A stretch of 64,000 bases of DNA from Onthophagus taurus. Its lineage: Eukaryota > Arthropoda > Insecta > Coleoptera > Scarabaeidae. The notes under the pieces are model-generated. The model was not told where the DNA came from and ran no database searches. It saw only the letters and a list, made by a program, of their open reading frames with translations. Position numbers and translations under genes: made by a program. Below are positions 53,374 through 63,060 of this stretch, one piece after another. Location: contig NC_091968.1 of NCBI RefSeq assembly GCF_036711975.1, positions 29,683,001 to 29,747,000 of the forward strand, written 5' to 3'. Every line of letters starts with the position of its first letter. The first letter of the stretch is position 1.

Positions 53374-56300
53374 TTAATACGCAGCAACCATGTTATTGTT
53401 GATGGTGAATTTATTTTTAACAACGAATGGAGTGCAGAATTTCGATCGTTGGATCGCATCAAACATGGATTCGTTGTTGGCGATGTGTTGGGATTTTTCT
53501 TCGTTTCCAGAAAAGGAGTAATTGATGTAATCGTTAATTTCAATGCGTTTTCCTTGGTTGACATATTTCTCGTAGTTGTCTTCAAACACTTTACCTTGGC
53601 AGATGTCAAGAGTTTTTCCTTGTTCGACGTATTTGGCTTGCCAAATTGATTTTGCTTGCGAAATGGTTTTGGCTTGTTCGATGTATTTAGCCTGTGACAC
53701 GTATTTTGCTTGGGAAATAGTCTTCGCTTGTTCGATGTATTTAGCCTGGGCAATGGTCTTGGCTTGATTAATGGTTGTAGCTTGCTCAATGTATTTGGCT
53801 TGAGCGATTGTTTTGGCCTGGTCGATGGTCTTGGCTTGTTCGATATATTTGGCCTGGGAAATGGTCTTGGCTTGCTCAATGTATTTTGCTTGAGCAATGG
53901 TCTTTGCTTGTTCGATGTATTTGGCCTGGGCGATGGTTTTAGCTTGATCAATGGTTTTAGCTTGTTCAATATATTTAGCTTGAGCAATGGTCTTTGCTTG
54001 TTCGATATATTTAGCTTGAGCAATGGTCTTGGCTTGATCAATAGTTTTAGCTTGAGCAATGGTCTTGGCTTGATCAATAATTTTAGCTTGCTCAATGTAT
54101 TTCGCTTGGGCAATGGTTTTAGCTTGATCTATGGTCTTAGCTTGTTCGATGTATTTGGCCTGGGCAATGGTTTTAGCTTGATCAATGGTTTTGGCTTGTT
54201 CGATATATTTAGCTTGAGCAATGGTCTTGGCTTGGTCTACGGTCTTCGCTTGCTCAATGTATTTAGCTTGAGCAATGGTCTTTGCTTGATCTATGGTTTT
54301 AGCTTGCTCGATATATTTAGCTTGAGCAATGGTCTTTGCTTGATCAATAGTTTTGGCTTGCTCAATGTATTTAGCTTGAGCAATGGTCTTAGCTTGTTCG
54401 ATATATTTAGCTTGAGCAATGGTCTTGGCTTGATCTACGGTCTTCGCTTGTTCAATGTATTTAGCTTGGGCAATGGTCTTGGCTTGATCAATAGTTTTGG
54501 CTTGTTCGATGTATTTGGCCTGGGCAATGGTTTTAGCTTGATTAATGGTCTTAGCTTGTTCGATATATTTAGCTTGAGCAATGGTCTTGGCTTGGTCTAC
54601 GGTCTTCGCTTGCTCAATGTATTTAGCTTGAGCAATGGTCTTTGCTTGATCTATGGTCTTAGCTTGCTCGATATATTTAGCTTGAGCAATGGTCTTGGCT
54701 TGATCAATAGTTTTGGCTTGCTCAATGTATTTAGCTTGAGCAATGGTCTTAGCTTGTTCGATATATTTAGCTTGAGCAATGGTCTTGGCTTGATCTACGG
54801 TCTTCGCTTGTTCAATGTATTTTGCTTGAGCAATGGTTTTGGCTTGATCAATAGTTTTGGCTTGCTCAATGTATTTCGCTTGGGCAATGGTTTTAGCTTG
54901 ATCTATGGTCTTAGCTTGTTCTATGTATTTGGCCTGGGCAATGGTCTTTGCTTGATCAATGGTTTTGGCTTGTTCAATGTATTTAGCTTGAGCAATAGTC
55001 TTAGCTTGTTCGATATATTTAGCTTGAGCAATGGTCTTGGCTTGATCAATAGTTTTGGCTTGCTCGATGTATTTGGCTTGGGCAATGGTCTTGGCTTGTT
55101 CAATAGTCTTAGCTTGTTCGATGTATTTAGCTTGGGCAATGGTTTTAGCTTGATCAATGGTCTTAGCTTGTTCGATATATTTAGCTTGAGCAATGGTCTT
55201 GGCTTGGTCTACGGTCTTAGCTTGCTCAATGTATTTTGCTTGAGCAATGGTCTTGGCTTGATCAATGGTTTTGGCTTGCTCAATGTATTTCGCTTGGGCA
55301 ATGGTTTTGGCTTGCTCAATGTATTTCGCTTGGGCAATAGTTTTAGCTTGATCTATGGTCTTAGCTTGTTCGATGTATTTGGCCTGGGCAATGGTTTTAG
55401 CTTGTTCAATGGTTTTGGCTTGTTCAATGGTTTTGGCTTGTTCAATGTATTTAGCTTGAGCAATAGTCTTAGCTTGTTCGATATATTTAGCTTGAGCAAT
55501 GGTCTTTGCTTGGTCTACGGTCTTTGCTTGTTCAATGTACTTGGCTTGAGCGATGGTCTTGGCTTGATCAATGGTCTTAGCTTGTTCGATGTATTTGGCC
55601 TGGGCAATGGTCTTAGCTTGATCAATGGTTTTGGCTTGTTCAACGTATTTAGCTTGGGCAACGGTCTTGGCTTGCTCAATGTATTTGGCTTGGGCAATGG
55701 TCTTGGCTTGGTCTATGGTCTTGGCTTGTTCAATGTATTTGGCTTGGGCAATGGTCTTGGCTTGCTCTACGGTTTTGGCTTGCTCGATGTATTTAGCTTG
55801 GGCAATGGTCTTGGCTTGCTCTACGGTTTTGGCTTGCTCGATGTATTTAGCTTGGGCAATGGTCTTGGCTTGCTCGATGTATTTGGCTTGGGCAATGGTT
55901 TTCGCTTGGTCTATGGTCTTCGCTTGCTCAATATATTTGGCTTGGGCAATAGTCTTGGCTTGATTAATGGTTTTGGCTTGCTCAATGTATTTGGCTTGCG
56001 AAACAGTCTTGGCTTGGTCTACAGTCTTCGCTTGCTCAATGTATTTAGCTTGGGCAATGGTCTTGGCTTGATCAATGGTTTTGGCTTGCTCGATATATTT
56101 AGCTTGGGCAATGGTCTTGGCTTGGTCTACGGTCTTGGCTTGCTCAACGTATTTGGCTTGGGCAATGGTTTTCGCTTGGTCTACGGTCTTTGCTTGCTCA
56201 ATGTATTTAGCTTGGGCAATGGTCTTGGCTTGATCAATGGTTTTGGCTTGCTCGATATATTTAGCTTGGGCAATGGTCTTGGCTTGGTCTACGGTTTTGG

Positions 56301-58827
56301 CTTGCTCAACGTATTTGGCTTGGGCAATGGTTTTCGCTTGGTCTACGGTCTTTGCTTGCTCAATGTATTTAGCTTGGGCAATGGTCTTGGCTTGATCAAT
56401 GGTTTTGGCTTGCTCGATATATTTAGCTTGGGCAATGGTCTTGGCTTGCTCTACCGTCTTGGCTTGCTCGACGTATTTGGCCTGGGCAATGGTTTTCGCT
56501 TGGTCTACGGTCTTTGCTTGCTCAATGTATTTAGCTTGGGCAATGGTCTTGGCTTGATCAATGGTTTTGGCTTGCTCGATATATTTAGCTTGGGCAATGG
56601 TCTTGGCTTGGTCTACGGTCTTGGCTTGCTCAACGTATTTGGCTTGGGCAATGGTTTTCGCTTGGTCTACGGTCTTTGCTTGCTCAATGTATTTAGCTTG
56701 GGCAATGGTCTTGGCTTGATCAATGGTTTTGGCTTGCTTGATATATTTAGCTTGGGCAATGGTCTTGGCTTGGTCTACGGTTTTGGCTTGCTCAACGTAT
56801 TTGGCTTGGGCAATGGTTTTCGCTTGGTCTACGGTCTTTGCTTGCTCAATGTATTTAGCTTGGGCAATGGTCTTGGCTTGATCAATGGTTTTGGCTTGAT
56901 CGATATATTTAGCTTGGGCAATGGTCTTGGCTTGCTCTACCGTTTTGGCTTGCTCGACGTATTTGGCCTGGGCAATGGTTTTCGCTTGGTCTACGGTCTT
57001 TGCTTGCTCAATGTATTTAGCTTGGGCAATGGTCTTGGCTTGATCAATGGTTTTGGCTTGCTCGATATATTTAGCTTGGGCAATGGTCTTGGCTTGGTCT
57101 ACGGTCTTGGCTTGCTCAACGTATTTGGCTTGGGCAATGGTTTTCGCTTGGTCTACGGTCTTTGCTTGCTCAATGTATTTAGCTTGGGCAATGGTCTTGG
57201 CTTGATCAATGGTTTTGGCTTGCTCGATATATTTAGCTTGGGCAATGGTCTTGGCTTGCTCTACGGTCTTGGCTTGCTCAACGTATTTGGCTTGGGCAAT
57301 GGTTTTCGCTTGGTCTACGGTCTTTGCTTGCTCAATGTATTTAGCTTGGGCAATGGTCTTGGCTTGATCAATGGTTTTGGCTTGCTCGATATATTTAGCT
57401 TGGGCAATGGTCTTGGCTTGCTCTACGGTCTTGGCTTGCTCAACGTATTTGGCTTGGGCAATGGTTTTCGCTTGGTCTACGGTCTTTGCTTGCTCAATGT
57501 ATTTAGCTTGGGCAATGGTCTTGGCTTGATCAATGGTTTTGGCTTGCTCGACGTATTTAGCTTGGGCAATGGTCTTGGCTTGGTCTACCGTCTTGGCTTG
57601 CTCGACGTATTTGGCTTGGGCAATGGTTTTCGCTTGGTCTACGGTCTTTGCTTGCTCAATGTATTTAGCTTGGGCAATGGTCTTGGCTTGATCAATGGTT
57701 TTGGCTTGCTCGATATATTTAGCTTGGGCAATGGTCTTGGCTTGCTCTACGGTCTTGGCTTGCTCAACGTATTTGGCTTGGGCAATGGTTTTCGCTTGGT
57801 CTACGGTCTTTGCTTGCTCAATGTATTTAGCTTGGGCAATGGTCTTGGCTTGATCAATGGTTTTGGCTTGCTCGACGTATTTAGCTTGGGCAATGGTCTT
57901 GGCTTGGTCTACCGTCTTGGCTTGCTCGACGTATTTGGCTTGGGCAATGGTTTTCGCTTGGTCTACGGTCTTTGCTTGCTCAATGTATTTAGCTTGGGCA
58001 ATGGTCTTGGCTTGATCAATGGTTTTGGCTTGCTCGATATATTTAGCTTGGACAATGGTCTTGGCTTGCTCTACCGTCTTGGCTTGCTCAATGTATTTAG
58101 CTTGGGCAATGGTCTTGGCTTGCTCGACGTATTTAGCTTGGGCAATGGTCTTGGCTTGATCTATGGTTTTCGCTTGGTCTACGGTCTTCGCTTGCTCAAT
58201 GTATTTGGCTTGGGCAATGGTTTTCGCTTGGTCTACGGTTTTGGCTTGTTCGACATATTTAGCTTGAGCAATTGTCTTGGCTTGGTCAATGGTCTTAGCT
58301 TGAACAATGCATTTAGCTTGAGTAACAGTTTTAGCTTGGTCAACAGTCTTAGCTTGTTCTACATATTTAGCTTGGCAAACAGTCTTTCCTTGATCAACGG
58401 TTTTAGCTTGCTCAATATATTTGGCTTGTTCAATAGTCTTAGCTTGATCAATAGTTTTAGTTTGGTCTACATATTTAGCTTGTTCAACAGTTTTGCCTTG
58501 CTCAATAGATTTTCCTTGTTCAATAAATTTGGCTTGTTCAATACTTTTTCCTTGATCAATACTCTTACCTTGTTCAACATCTTCATCATTTTTCTCCTAA
58601 AGCATTAAAACAAAGACTTATTTGAAATCAAGAATTAAAGTCTCTTAAACTTACTTCTTGTGCTTTCAAGTCCATGATCCATGCAGCGAATTTGAAGACA
58701 TTTTCCTTTTCGTTTTCGGAAAAATCCAAAAAGTCGTAATCTTGCTATAAAATTAATTCAAGTAGTGATAAAATAATCTTAGATCAGGCGTAATTCGAAT
58801 ACATACATGGAACAAAGTAATCTGCAT
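53374..58827 (-). CDS. Giant hexapeptide-repeat protein, AK[T/Y][I/V][A/D/E]Q, family unknown
   Basis: Exons 58807-58827 (MQITLFH), 58655-58744 (QDYDFLDFSENEKENVFKFA and on) and 53374-58596; predicted 1,777 residues. All three junctions have good splice signals and phase 0. After an acidic leader (EEKNDEDVEQGKSIDQGKSI) the protein is roughly 270 tandem hexapeptides such as AKTIAQ, AKYVEQ, AKTVDQ, usually in triplets of 18 residues. A unique C-terminus follows (CQGKVFEDNYEKYVNQGK to NNNMVAAY). There is no signal peptide or membrane segment, and Met and Cys are rare. Every hexamer has a Lys and a Gln. A TATA box lies upstream. The opposite strand is also open over 1,632 codons, but it lacks splice context and unique ends, so I take the minus strand as coding. 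Function unknown. Confidence 0.82.
53640..58560. repeat. 18-bp in-frame minisatellite with 162-bp and 360-bp higher-order units
   Basis: The basic unit is 18 bp. Between 56035 and 57979 the word CTCAATGTATTTAGC, or its one-base variant at the first site, recurs at exactly 162-bp steps (56035, 56197, 56359, 56521, 56683, 56845, 57007, 57169, 57331, 57493, 57655, 57817, 57979), giving twelve nearly identical 54-residue units. At 54241-54960 a 360-bp block is duplicated in tandem. Toward both ends units are more diverged. Confidence 0.92.
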
Positions 58828-58903
58828 TTTGACTCAAAATCGAACGGAAATCACTTGACACCACAAAATAGAGAAAGTAATAAGTCCTGTAAAGTTTTCT
58901 TCG

Positions 58904-58912
58904 ATATTTATA
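58904..58912 (-). promoter_or_regulatory. TATA box of the hexapeptide-repeat gene
   Basis: The minus strand reads CATATAAATATCG about 80 bp upstream of the start codon, with no earlier ATG in the implied leader. A strong TATA box suggests tissue- or stage-specific high expression. Confidence 0.6.
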
Positions 58913-59601
58913 TGTTGAGGACTTCCTTGTTTCGTTAGAATTCTTCAACTTCATTGGTCGCGGACTGATATCAGTTCCACATCATTCCAAAAACCAGCGT
59001 CATCACTCCAGATGTTTGTATTCTCCCAGACGGTTTAAGCCATCGTACGATTTATGTAAATAACGTTTTTCTGGATGATAACGATTATTATGTATTACTG
59101 TGTAAGGTCAATCGCCTAAAAGTTAATAATAAATCTTCTAAATTATGCTAATATTGATTGAAAATGAACATTGATTCCATTGCGTTGTATATCAAATTTA
59201 AGGAATACGAATTAAATTGTGGTCTCATAGTTTAACATTTTATCGTAATTACGTAGAAAATCAGGCCATTTCGAACAGGATATTCGATTATCAACTTAAA
59301 TTTGTTTATTTACTTTTTTAAAGCAAAGAAGATTCATATTAATTAAAATTTTGACGTATTTTTAAATTATTTTGGTGATTTTTTAGGGAATTTATTTTTT
59401 ATTAAAAAAATAATTTTATATTAATATAAAATATAAATAAACTCTTAATTTAAACTACTAAATAAATACTTTAACTTAAATTAAAATTTAATAATAATTT
59501 AATTGCAAATTAACTCATTTAACATTAATTTTCATATTAAATTTTGACGTTTAAAAGATAGGTTATGTCATTAATATAACCTAAAAATATTTTCTATAAG
59601 A
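58913..59601. other. Intergenic between hexapeptide gene and peptide deformylase
   Basis: The two genes diverge. The first 150 bp (58913-59060) are richer in GC and likely hold the upstream promoter elements. The rest is AT-rich with no gene seen. Confidence 0.5.
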
Positions 59602-60402
59602 ATGTTAATATCTTGGAAGAAATTCGAAATTTTAACAAAACCCTATTCAAGATCGATTGGTTATTGGGCGTTTAGAACGTGGTACGCTAAATTATGGAAA
59701 CGAAAACCGGGAAATCCACCTTATAACCATGTTGTGCAAATTGGAGATCCTCGATTAAGAGTTAAATGTAGTCCGATTCCTGTTGAAGATATTAAATCGA
59801 ACGAAATACAATATTTAATAAAACATCTTAAACACGTTTTAAAGCGGTATGATTGCGTTGGCTTATCCGCACCTCAAATTGGTGTTGATTTACAAGTTTT
59901 TGTTATGGAGTTATCCAAAAAACAATTAAAAGATTTTTCAGAAAGTGAAATAAAATCTAAGGATGTTAAAGTTTTTCCATTAACGGTGAGAAATTGTTGA
60001 TAATTTACTAAGTTTTTAATTTAGATTTTTAGGTTGTTATTAATCCAAGTGTAAAAATAGTTGATTTTAATAAAATTGTGTTTTCGGAGAGTTGTGAGAG
60101 TGTTAAAGGATTTTGCGGTGATGTTCCTAGGTATAAATCAATCGAATTAACTGGTAAATATAAATATTTCGCATTTATCAGTTAATTATATTTATTTTTG
60201 TTATTTAGGGTATAATGAGAACGGGGAAAACCTTAAAATGGAAGCAAACGGTTGGCTCGCAAGGATTATCCAGCACGAAACTGATCATTTAAATGGAAAA
60301 ATTTACACTGATATTATGAGTAAGGATACTTTAGCGTGTAGTTGTTGGGAGGCTGTTAATGAAAATCGTGGAAAAGTTGTGTTGCCTTATAGTCCCGATT
60401 AA
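59602..60402 (+). CDS. Mitochondrial peptide deformylase
   Basis: Exons 59602-59985, 60033-60153 and 60209-60402, giving 232 residues. The N-terminus is basic and presequence-like. Motif 1 is [20 protein letters not shown], motif 2 is [11 protein letters not shown] and motif 3 is [15 protein letters not shown], where HExxH plus the motif-2 cysteine bind the metal. The enzyme removes formyl groups from the N-terminal Met of mitochondrially made proteins. Motif 2 has ESC where EGC is usual; the cysteine is kept, so activity is plausible. Two exon joins were confirmed by phase. Confidence 0.93.
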
Positions 60403-60713
60403 GTGTTTTTAACCTTGTAAATAAATAAGTTGAAACAATTTTTTTTGTTTTGGTTTTTTAACGAAGCCGGATCTATCGCGTTGAAATAAAATGAACTTTG
60501 GTTTAATCAAACCACTTACTTGCTTGTGATAAAGGAAGTAATGATTAAAAAAAAGTTTGATAACGGGAAAAAAGCCGAAAACGGCAAATTTGTTTATTTA
60601 TTAGAGGTCAACTATTTTAGTTATCAAAAGTGATGTTGATGGGTGAAGTATTAAAAGGAAATTTTATTTACAAAAAGTAATTAATTAATTCTATTAATAA
60701 AATAGAATACATA
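60403..60713. other. Peptide deformylase 3' UTR and AT-rich spacer
   Basis: Several AATAAA-like words close to the stop codon (AAATAAATAAG). Nothing else recognised. Confidence 0.5.
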
Positions 60714-60905
60714 TAGTTCGTTTTTTTTCTATAATACTTGTCAATGTAAATTTTTTAGGGTTTCTGTTGGTATTATCTAGTACCCTTATAAAATTTATGT
60801 TGTTTTCCTGATTTTTAGTAAAATTATTAGTAACTAAATAATTGAGGTTAAAATACTAACACATTTTTAGATAAACACGATTTTAACGAAGTACATATTT
60901 ATTGT
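60714..60905. repeat. Dispersed repeat, copy 1 (single end)
   Basis: About 190 bp starting TTTCTATAATACTTGTCAAT near the left, repeated in the same orientation at 61664-61855. Only the left terminal inverted repeat is present here. Confidence 0.65.
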
Positions 60906-61349
60906 AAAAACGTGCTACAAAGTAATTAAATAGAACAAAACACCTTTTCTAGGTAAATAAATGACAAGCATCCGATGCTGTAATGAGATTTTAGTAACAT
61001 TTTATGGAACCAGTTCAAGTTGGTGACATTGGGTCATTAATTTTTCTAGTTGTCAATATGACAATTTTTGTCTATGGATGTTTAAACACGTTCTTAGCAT
61101 CGAATACAAGGTCCACAATGATGAGGACATTGCCTCTGAGCAATTTTTCGTATTTTGGGAGGTGTACATCAAACATTTTTTTTCAGGTGAATATATTTTG
61201 TGTTTTGACAGTTTCTAATTGTCAATTCAAAGTTTCTATTTTCAAGTGTTCCGGTGTTACCAACTGCTACATACCTATTTCCCTACATTGCCAAAATTTA
61301 CTTTATTTTTATTAAAAAAAAGTATAAAAACGCGAATTACAAAAAATAG

Positions 61350-61473
61350 CATAAAAAACACGTTTCATAAGACTTAAAGCACTCATTCATTAAAAAACTC
61401 GTGGCTTCGCCACTCGTTTTTCAACTTGAATTCGTGCATTTCAAGCGTGTCTTACGAAACTTGTTTTTTAATA
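61350..61473. repeat. Short hairpin element with GTGGCTTCGCCAC core
   Basis: AAACACGTTTCATAAGACTT and the complement of TGTCTTACGAAACTTGTTT flank the core CTCGTGGCTTCGCCACTCG. Between 60906 and 61349 no gene is supported; the 103-codon ORF at 61004 has no recognisable domain. Confidence 0.5.
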
Positions 61474-61489
61474 TACTAATTTCTTAACC

Positions 61490-61665
61490 TAACTAATACC
61501 TAGAACTAGAATCATTTGGGTTTAACCGCCCGTCTCTAAAGATGGCTAAACCCGAATGATTATAGTTCTTGGTCTAGCTTTGCATAACAATTAAAAATAG
61601 AACTAACACTAGAGTTAGAAACACTTACAGTTAGAGACACATGGCTAAACCCAAATGTTTCTATA
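61490..61665. repeat. CTAG-rich palindromic repeat, copy 6
   Basis: ACCTAGAACTAGAATCATTT, GGGTTTAACCGCCCGTCTCT and GGCTAAACCCGAATGATT as in copies 4 and 5, including GTCTAGCTTTGCATAACAAT shared with copy 4. Confidence 0.65.
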
Positions 61666-62028
61666 GTTTGTTTTTTTACTATAATACTTGTCAATGTAAA
61701 TTTTTTAGGGTTTCTGTTGGTATTATCTAGGACCCTTATAAAATTTATGTTGTTTTCTTGATTTTTAGTAACATTTTCAGCAACTAAATAGTTGATGTTA
61801 AAATACTAATAAATTTTTAAATAAATACGATTTTAATAAAGTACATATTTGACAAAATACCTTTTCTAGGTATAATAAATGGCAAATAAACGATTTGCCA
61901 AATAAAGAATTTTTGAATAACGAAAGTTCAAACGTCAGTGTGACATATTTATTTCAAAACATGACTCCCTGTTAATTTTGCCAACTTTACAACAATTTGG
62001 CAGGTATTATAGAAAAAAAATGAACTAT
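61664..62028. mobile_element. TIR MITE, ~360 bp (complete copy of the 60714 repeat)
   Basis: The left end (TATAATACTTGTCAATG) and right end (GGCAGGTATTATAGAAAAAA) are inverted copies. Noncoding. Confidence 0.6.
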
Positions 62029-62220
62029 AGTTCTAGTGTTAATTCTACTTTTTGAGTAATTGACAAGACAAGTTTATCTACGAACATGGAATAGAGCAAC
62101 TTGAGGTGGGTGCTCGAGGTTTTATTATATTTATTATTTACTATAATTTTTAGTTTATGGAGGCTTTGGTATATTTTATTATAAAAATTGTGACATCATT
62201 CCCTCCTTTATTTCTAAAAC

Positions 62221-62281
62221 TCCAATTATAACGACGTTTCGGGAAATGTTCCCATCATCAGGTTAATAATACTCTTATCTA
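62221..62281 (-). ncRNA. Hammerhead-ribozyme-like motif
   Basis: The minus strand reads CTGATGA, then a GGGAA/TTCCC hairpin, then GAAACGTC. This matches the hammerhead core CUGAUGA, stem II, GAAA, minimal stem III (A-CG-U) and cleavage after C of GUC. Stem I has at least four pairs (TAAC with GTTA). One extra U precedes stem II. Such minimal-stem-III type I hammerheads are known from Penelope-like elements. Confidence 0.5.
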
Positions 62282-62379
62282 AAGAAACACGAATTACTAA
62301 ATTAAAAATAACATAATTACTATTACAAACATGAAAAACAATCTACATACACTTAACTCACAAAAGATTTTTTGTTTAG

Positions 62380-62760
62380 TTTATAGAATATGATTCTTAC
62401 CTAAGACTATTATCAATTTTTATCACTAATTGTTTCTTAAATTTATTCCGATACATCTTATCATGCTTACGAATCAAGTCTAAGAGAAATTTTCATACAA
62501 GGTCAGATAACAATTGTATTCCTTTGTCCGAAACCTGTTTTCTCTCCTATATTCTATTATATCACTAATTTATTTAAAATATCCGCATAATGTGCCCCTA
62601 TTCTTCCTAAATCGGTTTTAAAATTAACTGTTTTATTATTATTTTTTGTTATGAAGATTGACTCTAAATTCTTCCTTATTTGTATGTTTTTATTTGTTGT
62701 TAATATCTTAGGATTATCGAAATCAAACTTATGACTTAAAGTTACGATGACAATAACATA
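62380..62760 (-). mobile_element. Penelope-like element, degraded C-terminal coding end
   Basis: The minus strand reads FDNPKILTTNKNIQIRKNLE, then KTVNFKTDLGRIGAHYADIL, which resembles the segment after the GIY-YIG domain of Penelope-like elements. Stops follow. The hammerhead-like motif just downstream (62221-62281) fits this assignment. Reverse transcriptase is absent. Confidence 0.45.
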
Positions 62761-63060
62761 ATAAGGACGAAATGGTATAAAAAAGATAAAAGCAGTGATA
62801 GACTATTGAATTACCATAGTAATCACCCAAAGTCGCAAATTATAAACACGATGAACAATTATATATGAGTTGTCTGGTTTCAATATCCCCTAAATCCATT
62901 TTTGGGCAAAAATGAGATATATCTGTTAGAAAAAGTTGTTTTCTATAAAATACTCAATGATTTGTATTAAAAAACGCGCGAATCCCTTAAAAATTCAAAT
63001 CAAATAGACAGCCTTTAGATATTAAAGAGAGCTACTTTCGATTTATTTTTAATTATAACA
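62761..63060. other. AT-rich spacer before the DUF7869-like exon
   Basis: No feature apart from TTTTAATTATAACAG just before 63062, which could be a splice acceptor for the next exon. Confidence 0.4.

Noticed and set aside
53640..58560. CRISPR-like array
   Set aside because: Direct 18-bp repeats without unique spacers, in an intron-bearing eukaryotic gene.
53710..58608. 1,632-residue plus-strand protein (GLGNG-type repeats)
   Set aside because: It is the complementary register of the minus-strand hexapeptide array and owes its length to the repeat. The minus strand has TATA box, splice sites, unique ends and poly(A) signal.
61004..61315. 103-codon plus-strand ORF
   Set aside because: No domain, lies between dispersed repeats, composition like the surroundings.
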